A DNA stretch of 64,000 bases from assembly GCF_900091445.1 (NCBI RefSeq), contig NZ_LT607733.1, positions 1,877,501 through 1,941,500 of the forward strand, given 5' to 3'. This DNA is from Micromonospora echinofusca. Lineage in GTDB: Bacteria > Actinomycetota > Actinomycetes > Mycobacteriales > Micromonosporaceae. Below the pieces are notes generated by a model. It did no database searches and was not told the DNA's origin. It worked only from the letters and a program-made list of their open reading frames with translations. Within the stretch, counting starts at the first letter, position 1; each line of letters opens with the position of its first letter. Below, one piece after another: positions 49,403 through 58,526 of the stretch. A program made the translations under genes and the position numbers.

Positions 49403-50647
49403 ATGGTCAAGACTGCTGCGGTGGGACGGACTGACGCAGACCGGCGCCGCCGGCAGCCGCTGGAGCAAACGCACCCAGACGCTGGCGAGCACTGGATCGC
49501 AGACGCGAACCACCCCGAGACGCCGGCTACTGTGACGGCCAAATCACGGCGGGCCTTCTGGTGGAAGTGCGCCTCCGGGCACGTCTTCCAGGCGCCCGTC
49601 CACGACGTCGCCGCCGGCGACGGAAGCATCTCCACACGCTCGTGCCTACAGTGTCGGGATGCGCGCGACGCAGAGTTCGCACGGCTCATGACCCTGCGCC
49701 TGGTCGACCTGCCCGAGGTGGTCGTGGCCTGGCGCGACGAGCAGCCCATCGAAGACCTCACCCTGCGCGACCGCGGCATGTGGAAGCTGGAATGCCCCAA
49801 CGGACACAAGCCCAGAATGAGCGCGTACCTCTACTACACGCAGGGATGCCAGCACTGCCGGGCGCAGAAGGCCGAACCGCTCACCAGGGCTTTCCCGGAG
49901 CTGGCGGCACAATGGCATCCGACCAAGAACCGGCTCACGCCTGACCAGGTGGGCGAAACCTCCCGGCGGCGCGCCTGGTGGATCTCCCCGTGTTGCGCGC
50001 ATGAGTGGGAGGAATCCCCGCGAGACCGCGTCCTGCAGCCCGCGCTGCGCTGCCCGCTTTGCAATACCATCCTGCGCAGCCTGGCATACCGCGATCCCGA
50101 CTTGGCCGCACAATGGCATCCTGGTAACGCCCTCACCGCCTACCACGTGAAGCCGTTCTCCTCCGTCACCGTGCGATGGGTCTGCCCCGCCGACGCGAGC
50201 CACCAGTGGGACGCCCCGGTGATGGTCCGATCGTCTGGTACAGGGTGCCCGACGTGCTCGACAGCCGGCAAGTCGGCGATCGAGACCGCGCTCGCCGAGG
50301 CTCTGAAGACGCTGATCCCCGCGACACGGCAAGATGCCCGAATCGCGCGAACGGGCGGCGGGCCAGCCTGGCGGGTTGATGTGCTGACCGTCGTAGCCGA
50401 GCGGCCCCTAGCTGTCGAGTACGACGGAGAGTACTGGCATCGAGACAAGACCGCCCTGGATCTCGAGAAGACAGCCGACCTACTGACCTCCGGCCATCTC
50501 GTCGTCCGTGTCCGCGAGAACGACCTACCCGACCTACCCATCGAGCATCCGCATCTGCTCCAGACCCGACATCGGCCGCAGTTCGAGACGGCGCCGCCGC
50601 TGGCAGCCAGCATCGTCACCTGGGCTCGGTCGACAGTGGCTCGGTAG
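49403..50647 (+). CDS. zinc-ribbon (treble-clef) repeat protein with Vsr/DUF559-like nuclease end
   Basis: 414 residues from ATG 49403. Three to four treble-clef units are visible: WWKCASGHVFQAPV...CLQC, LECPNGHKPRMSAY...CQHC, WWISPCCAHEWEESP...CPLC and RWVCPADASHQWDAPV...CPTC, each with an LxxQWHP-like sequence between (DUF4379-like). The last 100 residues (AVEYDGEYWHRDKTALDLEKTADLLTSGHLVVRVREN) look like a Vsr/DUF559 PD-(D/E)xK fold with Glu-x-Asp. A DNA- or RNA-targeted nuclease, possibly defensive. Activity is not shown. Confidence 0.6.
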   Translation: MVKTAAVGRTDADRRRRQPLEQTHPDAGEHWIADANHPETPATVTAKSRRAFWWKCASGHVFQAPVHDVAAGDGSISTRSCLQCRDARDAEFARLMTLRLVDLPEVVVAWRDEQPIEDLTLRDRGMWKLECPNGHKPRMSAYLYYTQGCQHCRAQKAEPLTRAFPELAAQWHPTKNRLTPDQVGETSRRRAWWISPCCAHEWEESPRDRVLQPALRCPLCNTILRSLAYRDPDLAAQWHPGNALTAYHVKPFSSVTVRWVCPADASHQWDAPVMVRSSGTGCPTCSTAGKSAIETALAEALKTLIPATRQDARIARTGGGPAWRVDVLTVVAERPLAVEYDGEYWHRDKTALDLEKTADLLTSGHLVVRVRENDLPDLPIEHPHLLQTRHRPQFETAPPLAASIVTWARSTVAR

Positions 50648-50754
50648 CGGGTTGCTGGCGGTCAAGCGTAAGGCTTTTGCCTTGTTGAGGGCGGCTGAAA
50701 ATTGGCCGTGAGGGTATAGGGCGACGCCGTCGAGACCACCTAGCCTCTGCTGGT

Positions 50755-51174
50755 ATGAGCGAAGGTCCCGATGAGATGCCCGCAATATCGCCGTATGAAG
50801 AGCGACGGTGGGCGGAGTTGCAGCGGCACTGGGCGAAGAAGGCCAAGCGTCGGCAACTGCTCCCTCCAAGAGCCAGGGCCGCGCTCGGCGAGGCAGGTGG
50901 GCAGGTGGACGCCGCCCGCAAGGCAGGCAAGGCCGTCTCGAACGTGACTCCCCCGGTCGTCAGGGAGGGCCTTGAGAGCGTGGCCGATGCAGCACTGGTT
51001 CCCGTCGCCAAGCAAGCAGTTCACCTCCTCGAACTCGTGACCGACTGGACGACCGAGCTCGCGGATCCCGAGAAGGTGTTGGAGCATCACCGAGCAGCGG
51101 GGCGCGACGTCGCGAAGCTGGAGGATCTCAAGAAGCTCGACCTCAAGCTTGCCCGAACGCTGCCTCCGCGTTGA
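50755..51174 (+). CDS. EcsC-family protein, truncated at C-terminus
   Basis: 139 residues from ATG 50755. YEERRWAELQRHWAKKAKRRQLLPPRAR, the AGKAVSNVTPPVV region and LADPEKVLEHHRAAGRDVAKLEDLKKLDL match the N-terminal half of EcsC proteins, usually about 250 residues. The membrane-helix C-terminal half is missing; the protein ends with a run of KLARTLPPR where the next fragment begins. Probably a broken gene, joined by a deletion. Confidence 0.6.
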   Translation: MSEGPDEMPAISPYEERRWAELQRHWAKKAKRRQLLPPRARAALGEAGGQVDAARKAGKAVSNVTPPVVREGLESVADAALVPVAKQAVHLLELVTDWTTELADPEKVLEHHRAAGRDVAKLEDLKKLDLKLARTLPPR

Positions 51175-51506
51175 CGAAGGTTCCTCACCTGACGACCGCT
51201 GGGTTTTCTCGGATGGCTCCTGGCACCCGTATCAAGCCACATCAGGGGTGGGTTACGACCGTTTACCGCGCGCATCTCGGGCTGGTCGTGCCTGAGGACT
51301 GCGCACTGCGAGTGGGCGACGAGACCCGGCAGTGGCGCGAAGGTAAGACCTTTGTCTTCGACGACACCGTCACGCATGAGGCGTGGAACTACGGCTCCAG
51401 CGACCGCGTCGTGCTCTTGTTTGACTTCGCCCGTCCTGGCTACGAGGACATGCCGCAGGACGAACTGCCGGTTACCCTGGCAGGCTTCGTACGACGCGGT
51501 GGATGA
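51171..51506 (+). pseudogene. aspartyl/asparaginyl beta-hydroxylase C-terminal fragment
   Basis: 111 codons from TTG 51171, overlapping the EcsC stop by 4 nt. GFSRMAPGTRIKPHQGW, RAHLGLVVPEDCALRVGDETRQW, KTFVFDDTVTHEAWN and RVVLLFDFARPG are the C-terminal two-thirds of the beta-hydroxylase fold, including the iron-site His residues. The N-terminal part is missing and there is no ribosome site. The frame abuts the EcsC fragment, suggesting a deletion that joined two genes. Confidence 0.6.
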
Positions 51507-51792
51507 GCGAGACATCCCAGCGCACCTTCACGCGCCCTGTCTTATGCACCGTGCCGACAACCTGGCCGAACGCCGGGTGAGCACTGCAGCATCCGAGGGC
51601 ATCACGCTCCGCGCAGCGCCGTACGCGGCATGAGAGCGCCTGCGTGGCATGATCACGTCATCGGGTAAGTCCGTGCGACAGACCGCTGGAAAATTCGCTC
51701 GAAATCCGCCGTGATGGGCTTCCTGATGTAGCGGAGCGGTCGGTGACCACCACCGCCAACCGGTCGCAACGGGGTTCACAGGGGAGGCACTG

Positions 51793-52707
51793 ATGACGGA
51801 GTGGTCGGATCCGACGGTGTATCTGCCGTACATCGTGGAGATCGAGCAGGAAGATGGCGAGGTTCGGTCGTACCCGGCCCATTTCGTGACGATGACACCG
51901 GACTTCGTCTTCGTCCGTGATCCGGCTGGCGGGTCGGCGAGTCTTCCGACGCGCTCGGTGCGTTCGATCAGGGTCGCGGTGCAGGATCTGCCGGCAGACC
52001 ATGACTCGTTGCGGGCCGAATATCCCAACGCCTATCAGCCCTGGCACCCGTTCGATGAATTGAGCCTCGAAGACATGCACCGGTCGAGGGGGACGCTCGC
52101 GTACGCGCAGCTGCGCCGCCGCCCTCCGGCGCATCTCGTCATCAAGGCGCGCGAGCGCGGCTACGACCCCACCGCCATGCTGAACGCCATCGAGAACGAG
52201 TCAAAACTCGAGCCGCACTCGTTGGAGGCGCGGTATGCGAGGCGCTCCGCTGAGAACGACTACCTCGTCATCGTCAAGCCGGGAATCGATCCCTATCAAA
52301 TACTCAGTCGGCACCAGCTTTCGCCCGACGCCTTGTACCGCATCGTTGCCTCTTGGGGATTCGGCGCCAGGCTGACGGGCCTGCAGTTGAAGAAGTCGCC
52401 GAGGGCCGGGGTCCCGGCGCTTTCCGAAGACTCCGACATCGATCGCATCGAGCCCGACCCTGATCGGCTTGCACCGCATTTCCGTGCCGCACAGGAACGG
52501 CGCGTCGATGGTGAGTACATAGTCGTCGTTCGTTGCAGCGGTGATCCGCTTACCGTCGCCGCGCGAGCCGGGGTCTCCCCGAGCAGAGTGTTCGACTTCA
52601 TCAACAGCTTCTCCGCTGACATGACTGACGCTCAGGTTCAAGCAATGCGCCGGGACCCCGACGTGGTGCAGATCGAGGACAATGCGACTGTCGGGCTGGA
52701 CTGCTGA
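51793..52707 (+). CDS. unknown protein with C-terminal I9/propeptide-inhibitor-like domain
   Basis: 304 residues from ATG 51793 (GGGGAGG upstream). N-terminal beta domain (VYLPYIVEIEQEDGEVRSYPAHFVTMTPDFVFVRDP) resembling a small SH3-like fold. The C-terminal about 75 residues (EYIVVVRCSGDPLTVAARAGVSPSRVFDFINSFSADMTDAQVQAMRRDPDVVQIEDNATV) match the I9/peptidase-inhibitor propeptide of subtilases, but no protease domain is present; a similar VIVKPGIDPYQILSRH copy precedes it. It may act as a free protease inhibitor. Confidence 0.55.
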   Translation: MTEWSDPTVYLPYIVEIEQEDGEVRSYPAHFVTMTPDFVFVRDPAGGSASLPTRSVRSIRVAVQDLPADHDSLRAEYPNAYQPWHPFDELSLEDMHRSRGTLAYAQLRRRPPAHLVIKARERGYDPTAMLNAIENESKLEPHSLEARYARRSAENDYLVIVKPGIDPYQILSRHQLSPDALYRIVASWGFGARLTGLQLKKSPRAGVPALSEDSDIDRIEPDPDRLAPHFRAAQERRVDGEYIVVVRCSGDPLTVAARAGVSPSRVFDFINSFSADMTDAQVQAMRRDPDVVQIEDNATVGLDC

Positions 52708-53060
52708 TCGTGCGGCTGGCTGACGTCTGACTCCGCCATGATGATGGGCGGAATGCGCTTGCAGCCGACGATGCACTGTTCTCGGCACGACAGGGCGGCG
52801 CCGAACGCGCACGGTCGGCGGCAGATGCGTGCATCTGACCATGGAAAACGAGCGTCTGCGCAGTGAGCGGACGCATTGTAGGTAGGGGAAAAATTCGAGA
52901 TCGGCGATGTTGCCGGTGTCAGGGAGTCGCCACGCCGCCCCGGCAGGACATGCCGACCGAGCTCCGCACCACGCGCCCACGGGTGACATGTTCAGCCGCG
53001 CCGCCCCGCCGCCCCAACGGCCGTCGCAGACGATTCACAGCGGCTGATGTTCGTCCTGGA
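52708..53060. other. no gene recognised
   Basis: 353 bp between convergent genes 51793 and 53061. No hairpin of terminator strength and no coding frame longer than 75 codons with plausible composition. Confidence 0.5.
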
Positions 53061-53834
53061 TCAGCAGTGAATATGCACGTGCAGTAGCACCGCGTTGGGT
53101 GGCAGCTCCATCAGATAGAGGTCCGTGAAGTGCAGGTAGTCACGGCGAAGTCGCAGGTTGTCGAGCTGGCCAGCGAGGCCCGGTGCGCTGCGGCCCATTA
53201 GATCGGGGTCGAGCCACTCACCTGAGCGCGTCAGCAGGCCGTTGGTCGCCAGCGCCTCGCGAGCGCGCAGAGCCATGAAATCGACCCGAGCCAGGGCGAA
53301 CGAGACGACGGGATCGTCACCCCAGTTAGGGATCCGCTGAAACGGCGCGGTGGTAAAGCCGTATCTGTTCGCCACGGCCGCGAGGAGCGGCTGCGAGTGA
53401 TAGGCCTGCCACGCCTCGCGCCCGAAGTAGTCGTGGGGTTCCGCCGAACTCTCAACGAAGTGGACAAGGGGGCGCGCCGGTGGAAAAGCAGCCGCCATCT
53501 GTTGCCACTCGTCCCACTCCCGACCGGCCGCCTCGGCGGCCGCAGTGCGGACAGCCCCCAGATCGAGCAGCGCCCGCGGCCCACCGTCGCAGTAACCCCG
53601 GCCCATGACCTCGGACGAGTCGCCGCGCACCAGCCGCGGATCGTCCTCGTACCCGCCCACGACGGGGATCCTCGCGGACCAACCGATTCGGTAGCGGTCC
53701 CACCGCCCACCCCACTCATCGTCCGGGTGCTGCGGGGCATCCCGGTCGTAAGGCCGCATCGCTGCGGCCAAGGCGACGTCGATCTCGCGGCGGTCCACCG
53801 GATCGAGGCACACCGTAATGATCTCCCAAGCCAT
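53061..53834 (-). CDS. unknown protein
   Basis: 257 residues, start ATG 53834 with TAGGAG upstream; longer starts lack a ribosome site. Opens with a beta strand (MAWEIITVCLDPVD) then an acidic/aromatic helical body (DDEWGGRWDRYRIGWSARIP, LLDLGAVRTAAAEAAGREWDEW). No signal peptide or membrane segment. Resembles orphan actinomycete island genes; function unknown. Confidence 0.55.
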   Translation of the reverse strand: MAWEIITVCLDPVDRREIDVALAAAMRPYDRDAPQHPDDEWGGRWDRYRIGWSARIPVVGGYEDDPRLVRGDSSEVMGRGYCDGGPRALLDLGAVRTAAAEAAGREWDEWQQMAAAFPPARPLVHFVESSAEPHDYFGREAWQAYHSQPLLAAVANRYGFTTAPFQRIPNWGDDPVVSFALARVDFMALRAREALATNGLLTRSGEWLDPDLMGRSAPGLAGQLDNLRLRRDYLHFTDLYLMELPPNAVLLHVHIHC

Positions 53835-54160
53835 GCTGCTTCTCCTACGCCTGAGGACCCGCCGCCGGGCAGGTGGCGCCATCATTCGGCGTCCTGAGTT
53901 GATCACTGAACATGCCGCCGACCCTACTGGTCGTGACAGCGGCGGCAGCCGCCAGCTATGCCGTCACGCACGGATACGACCCTCCGGTGCACTCAACTCG
54001 ACAGACCGGCACACTCAAGCGGCACATCCGGACGCTCACGCAGGCTGGGCTCGCTACGGTCCGACGTTACAGCCGACCGGCGACGCGCAGGATGCGGTAT
54101 GACCGGATGTTCGTGTCCTCCACGGCTGTCCGGCCATGAAAATCATCAGATCACGGGGGA
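53835..54160. other. no gene recognised
   Basis: 326 bp between two leftward genes. Reading frames are short and Arg-rich. Presumably carries the promoter of the 53834 gene and the 3' end of the lipoprotein message. Confidence 0.45.
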
Positions 54161-55054
54161 TCACGCGGTGATCGTCAGTGGAACCGGTAGGCCCTGCTGC
54201 ACCTCGAGGACCGCCCGCTCGCCCAGCGATTGAGCCAGATCGACGGTGGTGGTACGTCGCGCGCCCATGTCCAGGCATGTTTCGCCGGCCGCGTGGGGGT
54301 GCTCGATGACGATGACGACGACCGCATTGGCCGACTCGATGGCCTCCGCACTGTAGTCGGCGCCGCACGGCTTGCTTCCCGGGCTCGGCGCACCGGTGAA
54401 GGTGACGGTCAGCTGGCGGCTGTTCGTGGTCGTGGCCGCCGACTCGATCGCCATGCCGGCGGGTGCGTCGTAGGGATCCCACGACGGCGGCGTGACCTTG
54501 ACCGTGGCCGAACTGGCGACCGCCACCCGGGTCACCCGTGCCGCCGTTCCCTTCAGCGTGTACTCCCAAGCCGGCACGGTCGCCGGGCCGCGTGTGGTCT
54601 GGATCCGCGCCGTGTTCAGGCGCGCACCGATGACCTCCAGCGGTACGCACTCGGGGCAGCCCCCGGCACCCGCCACTGCCAGTTGCTTGAGTGCTTCGTC
54701 GGCGGAGAGCAAGGGAACTTCCTGGGCCGCACCGCTCTCCCACACCACCTGTCCGGTCGGTTGCCGGAGGGCGGGCAACGCGTTGGCGGCGAGGACCCGG
54801 CCGGACATCAACGCTTGTTTGTTGTCCCCATTAGTGAGTTCCCAGTCGCCGACCTGGCCGGTCAGGTCCCCCACCGGAACGAAGCGCTGCGAGCCGCCAG
54901 CATCGAGGACTGCCTTGTCGTACCGGGCCAGAGCGTCACGCGCCTGCTGGCGCTGCCTGTCCAGCCCTTCCCCACCCGGCCCGCTCCAACCCGTGTCACA
55001 GCCAGCGAGCACGGCCACCACCGCGATCCATAGCATCCAACGCCGCAGAGCCAT
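54161..55054 (-). CDS. lipoprotein of unknown function
   Basis: 297 residues, start ATG 55054, with GGAGGTGAG upstream. Signal peptide with a lipobox LAGC (Cys at about 19): RRWMLWIAVVAVLAGC. Mature part is mixed alpha/beta with a CPEC pair and a beta-rich C-terminus. It would be anchored to the outer face of the membrane. It lies downstream of the secretion operon but a 353-bp gap separates them, so a link to transfer is only possible. Confidence 0.7.
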   Translation of the reverse strand: MALRRWMLWIAVVAVLAGCDTGWSGPGGEGLDRQRQQARDALARYDKAVLDAGGSQRFVPVGDLTGQVGDWELTNGDNKQALMSGRVLAANALPALRQPTGQVVWESGAAQEVPLLSADEALKQLAVAGAGGCPECVPLEVIGARLNTARIQTTRGPATVPAWEYTLKGTAARVTRVAVASSATVKVTPPSWDPYDAPAGMAIESAATTTNSRQLTVTFTGAPSPGSKPCGADYSAEAIESANAVVVIVIEHPHAAGETCLDMGARRTTTVDLAQSLGERAVLEVQQGLPVPLTITA

Positions 55055-55407
55055 CCCCGCTCACCTCCATGCCCCTCTATCCAAAGAGTCCCATGAGGGT
55101 TTAGAAAGAGAGACGGCTCGACACCGAATCGAGATTCGGCACCGCCTTCGTGAGCGCCATCGCCGTGGCCCCGGCCGGGTGCTTGCCTAGTCGCGGTAAC
55201 CGCAACGACACGACCGATTCGCACGCTCATCTCGACATGAGCGGGCACTCAGGCGGTCGGCGCCGGCCGACTTCCGTTACGCGACGTAACTCGGCTCGTA
55301 AGATCGGATCCCCGTAGGGCCAGTCATGGCCATCCTGGTGGGCTGGTTGGGCGACTGCGGATGCAGCGCAAGCAGAGCGCTCGTGCTGAATCGCGTCTCT
55401 TCCTCAT
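55055..55407. other. no gene recognised
   Basis: 353 bp between the end of the transfer operon and the lipoprotein. A small palindrome GTTACG-CGA-CGTAAC (55276-55290) is the only structure noted. Should contain the promoter of the lipoprotein gene. Confidence 0.5.
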
Positions 55408-56712
55408 TCATGCTCGGCGGCGCCGCTGGCGTGGGCAGTGCTGACTCGCATAGGCGGGCCCAGGTTGAGAGGGGTCGGCAGGTGTCCGAGGAGAGGCAGG
55501 TACGGATCGCAGCGGTGGAACCGCGATCGGGCGGGGGCGACCAACGTTTGAGTCGGCGGGACCGCTGTCGAGTCCTGCGGGGAAATGACCGATCCGGTGC
55601 AGTAGACCGTCCGCGGCGTAGGCCATCACTGTGCCGATACCGTCGTGGGACCGCTCGGCGATCCGGGTCCTCTCGACGATGTGCTGCGCGAGCCGGTACG
55701 CCTCACCTGGGTCTGCCGCGTCGAGCACTCGGGGTGAGAGGATCCGCGCTGCCTCGTAGCGGCCCCCGATGTCGTCGAGCAGCTGCGGGCTGCGGCTGAG
55801 CAGGCGGTCGAGGTGGTGGTCGACGACGGCGAAGAGCAGCGGCCGGGTCTGGTGTCGTAGCGCGGCGCGCAGCTGGGCGCGACCGTTGGGCCGGATGAGT
55901 AGGTCGGCCGGGTCGGCGCCGGTCGCGAACTCGGCGGCGAGCAGCGTGCCCTGCGCGCCCGGCCGTCGTAGCAGGTCGAACGCGGCGTCGGCGGCCCTGC
56001 GTCCGGCCGGGTCGCCGTCGAAGGCCACCACGATCGCGTCGCGGCATCCAGACATCGAACGGAGGATGGCAGCCTGGGCCGCGCCGAAGGCCGTGCCGCA
56101 CGGTGCGACCGCGACCGCCCCGGGAAGGCCGGAGCGAGCGTACGAGAGCCAGATGGCGATCGTGTCCGCCGGGCCCTCGACGAGTACGGGCCGCCAGCCG
56201 GCCCGGATGCGGTCCTGCTGCTCGGCCACGCCGAAGAGCAGCTCGTCCTTGCGGTAGAGGGGCGACTCATGGGTGTTGAGGTACTTGGGGAGCTGCGGGT
56301 CGGTGGCGAGGGATCGGTTGCTGGCACGGCCGATGAACGCCACGACGTGTCCGTCGGGATCGCGGATGGGAAAGACGATCCGATCCCGGAACACATCGAT
56401 CAACCGTTCCGGGCTGTCGCGGGTGGGTCTGGACAGCCCCGCGACTACAAGCTCCTCGGGAGAGAAGTCCATTCCCCTCAGGTGATCGGTCAAGGCCGAC
56501 CAGGTCCGTGGCGCGTAGCCAACCCGCCAGGGCCATTCCCTGTCGACCAGGGCGCCCAGGGCGCGGCTGGTCAGGTATCGACGCGGCTCCTCGGCGGCGG
56601 CGAGCCGGCCGCGGAACCAGGCCACCGCGGCTTCGTTGGCGGCAAGGAGTCGCCGGAAATCGTGCTCCCGGCCGGTGTTCCCCGCTCGGACTGGGTCAGG
56701 GGAGGCCATCAC
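55408..56712 (-). CDS. Toprim-type DNA primase of the transfer operon
   Basis: 434 residues; GTG 56712 or ATG 56709 start, overlapping the coupling-protein stop by 4 nt. DnaG-like catalytic core without the zinc finger: FRDRIVFPIRDPDGHVVAFIGRA, then Toprim acid motif LVEGPADTIAIWL (Glu179) and FDGDPAGRRAA (Asp-Gly-Asp at 232-234). C-terminal Pro/Arg-rich tail. Primases of this kind prime the transferred strand after conjugation. Last gene of the leftward operon. Confidence 0.8.
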   Translation of the reverse strand: MMASPDPVRAGNTGREHDFRRLLAANEAAVAWFRGRLAAAEEPRRYLTSRALGALVDREWPWRVGYAPRTWSALTDHLRGMDFSPEELVVAGLSRPTRDSPERLIDVFRDRIVFPIRDPDGHVVAFIGRASNRSLATDPQLPKYLNTHESPLYRKDELLFGVAEQQDRIRAGWRPVLVEGPADTIAIWLSYARSGLPGAVAVAPCGTAFGAAQAAILRSMSGCRDAIVVAFDGDPAGRRAADAAFDLLRRPGAQGTLLAAEFATGADPADLLIRPNGRAQLRAALRHQTRPLLFAVVDHHLDRLLSRSPQLLDDIGGRYEAARILSPRVLDAADPGEAYRLAQHIVERTRIAERSHDGIGTVMAYAADGLLHRIGHFPAGLDSGPADSNVGRPRPIAVPPLRSVPASPRTPADPSQPGPAYASQHCPRQRRRRA

Positions 56713-58526
56713 GACGTCGTCGCCTCCTCAGGACGCGTCATCCCGTGGTGGTTCCGGTTGGCGTTGGCGGTGATCCGTGCCTCGGTGGCGGTTGCCGCCG
56801 CAGCGAGCTCTGCGGCCAGTGGCCCGGTGTACCAGGGCCGCAGGTCCAGCATGACGGCCCGGATGCCGGTGGCCAGCAGTAGCGCGGTGCCCTTGGGCAT
56901 GGCGCGAATTTGGGCGGCGTCGAGGATGCGCTGGCGCCGTACCGACGTCTGCCAGGAGGTGCCGCCCCGACCGTCGCGGGTGCGGGAGGCGACGGAGATG
57001 TCATGGTCGCCGACGAGCCGGGACAGGTCGTCGGCGAACTTTGCGTCGTCGATGCCTGCACCCACGAGTTTCGCGGTGGCCGCCGACCAGAGGGTGTCCA
57101 TGCCCTTGTCGCCCCAGACTCGGGCGCCCTGCCGGTAGGACTGCAGGATCGTCAGTGGGATCACTCCCCGGCTGCCCAGGTGCGAGTACAGGTCAGGGAG
57201 GTCGCGGATTTTGCAGATGTTCGCCGCCTCGTCCAGCACCGCGACCAGGGGCGGGTCGAGTCGGCCGCCGCGCACCTCGGCGGTGCGCACCGCCTCACGG
57301 AGCAGCTGGTCGGCCAGCCCGGCGACCAGCGGGGCGGCATTACCGGCGCCGTCCTTGCTGAGCAGGTACATGGTGTCTGCGCTGCGAGGGAACGCCCGCA
57401 CGTCGACGACCGGCAACACCCGATGCTTTGGTGGGGTGACCCAGGCCATGATCTGCGGGTTGGCCAAGCAGGCGGCTGCGGTCCGCGCCGTCTCGTACAG
57501 GCCTTCGCGGGTCTCCGGCGCGCCGGCCTGCCGTCCGGCCAAGGCACGGGCGGCCGCGGCGTACCCGTGAATCTGGAGGATCTCGCCGGGCTCCCGGGCA
57601 GTGGAGTCCGACAGCCACCGTTGCACTGATATGAGCGTGCCCCCGTCGAGCGCGGCCGCCAGGATCAGGGAGGTCAGCAGGTCCAAGGCGCCGAGGATCC
57701 AAAAGTCGTCGCCGCTGCGGCCGGAGCGAATCTGCTGAACGAAGTGGTCGGCCAGTCGTTGGGCGTCCTCGATCCCGCCGACGGCTTCCAGCGGGTTCCA
57801 CCACCAGCTCTGCTGTTCGTGGGTGATGGCCTGTGGGTCGAACACCCAGACCCTGCCGTGCTCGGCGCGGTGCGCGGCGGTGACTGCCCACAGATCCGCT
57901 TTGTTGCTGGTAGCGATGACCGGACCTGGCGCGTTGATCACCGCCGGGACCGCCAGCGCGGTGGTCTTGCCGGCCCGGGGTGCCATCAGCGCCACCAGGA
58001 CGTCCTCCCAGGAGGCATACAGGGTCGCGCCGCTGCCACGGCGTCGGTGTCCGCCCAACATCAGGCCCGCCGAGGCCGGTTCGATTGCCTTCGCCGGCAC
58101 GTGGGCGAGGCTGGGTCGTAGCCGACGCGCCCGCTGGGCGACCTCCGGCAACGTCATCGGGCGCACCTCCGACGGGGTGGCCAGCGACGGCAGCGGGTCG
58201 TCCGCCGGCGGCCGGCGGCCCTGCCACCACAGCCAACCTGCCGTTACCGCAGCCACCGTGACCGCCAGGATGACGGTGTAGATCACCGCTACCAGCGGCG
58301 GCGGCACGCCCGGGAACAAGGTGACCCAATCGGCAGCGAACAGCGCCTGCACGAATGGACCGCCGAAGCGTGGCCCGGCCGCGTTACCGGTAACCGTTGC
58401 GGCGATCCGCCCTGCGAGCCAAGACAGCCATACCAAGACGATGGCCCCCCAGGCCAGGCCGAGCACCATGAACGGGGTCTGTATCCCACCGGCGTTGCCG
58501 CGCGGCTCGACGGGCTGGGTGCTCAC
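56709..58526 (-). CDS. type IV coupling protein (TraG/VirD4-like)
   Basis: 605 residues from GTG 58526 (GTGA overlap with VirB4). Two N-terminal membrane helices (about 20-45 and 77-102), Walker A MAPRAGKTT (181-189), Walker B LVAVLDEAAN (427-436), and the QSYRQGARVW and KLVGAG features of TraG-type coupling ATPases. It links the relaxosome to the secretion channel. Good length for a short actinomycete VirD4. Confidence 0.85.
   Translation of the reverse strand: MSTQPVEPRGNAGGIQTPFMVLGLAWGAIVLVWLSWLAGRIAATVTGNAAGPRFGGPFVQALFAADWVTLFPGVPPPLVAVIYTVILAVTVAAVTAGWLWWQGRRPPADDPLPSLATPSEVRPMTLPEVAQRARRLRPSLAHVPAKAIEPASAGLMLGGHRRRGSGATLYASWEDVLVALMAPRAGKTTALAVPAVINAPGPVIATSNKADLWAVTAAHRAEHGRVWVFDPQAITHEQQSWWWNPLEAVGGIEDAQRLADHFVQQIRSGRSGDDFWILGALDLLTSLILAAALDGGTLISVQRWLSDSTAREPGEILQIHGYAAAARALAGRQAGAPETREGLYETARTAAACLANPQIMAWVTPPKHRVLPVVDVRAFPRSADTMYLLSKDGAGNAAPLVAGLADQLLREAVRTAEVRGGRLDPPLVAVLDEAANICKIRDLPDLYSHLGSRGVIPLTILQSYRQGARVWGDKGMDTLWSAATAKLVGAGIDDAKFADDLSRLVGDHDISVASRTRDGRGGTSWQTSVRRQRILDAAQIRAMPKGTALLLATGIRAVMLDLRPWYTGPLAAELAAAATATEARITANANRNHHGMTRPEEATTS

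Noticed and set aside
53912..54139. Small rightward gene in the 53.8-54.2 kb gap
   Set aside because: Arg/Thr-rich composition, no ribosome site, no family resemblance.
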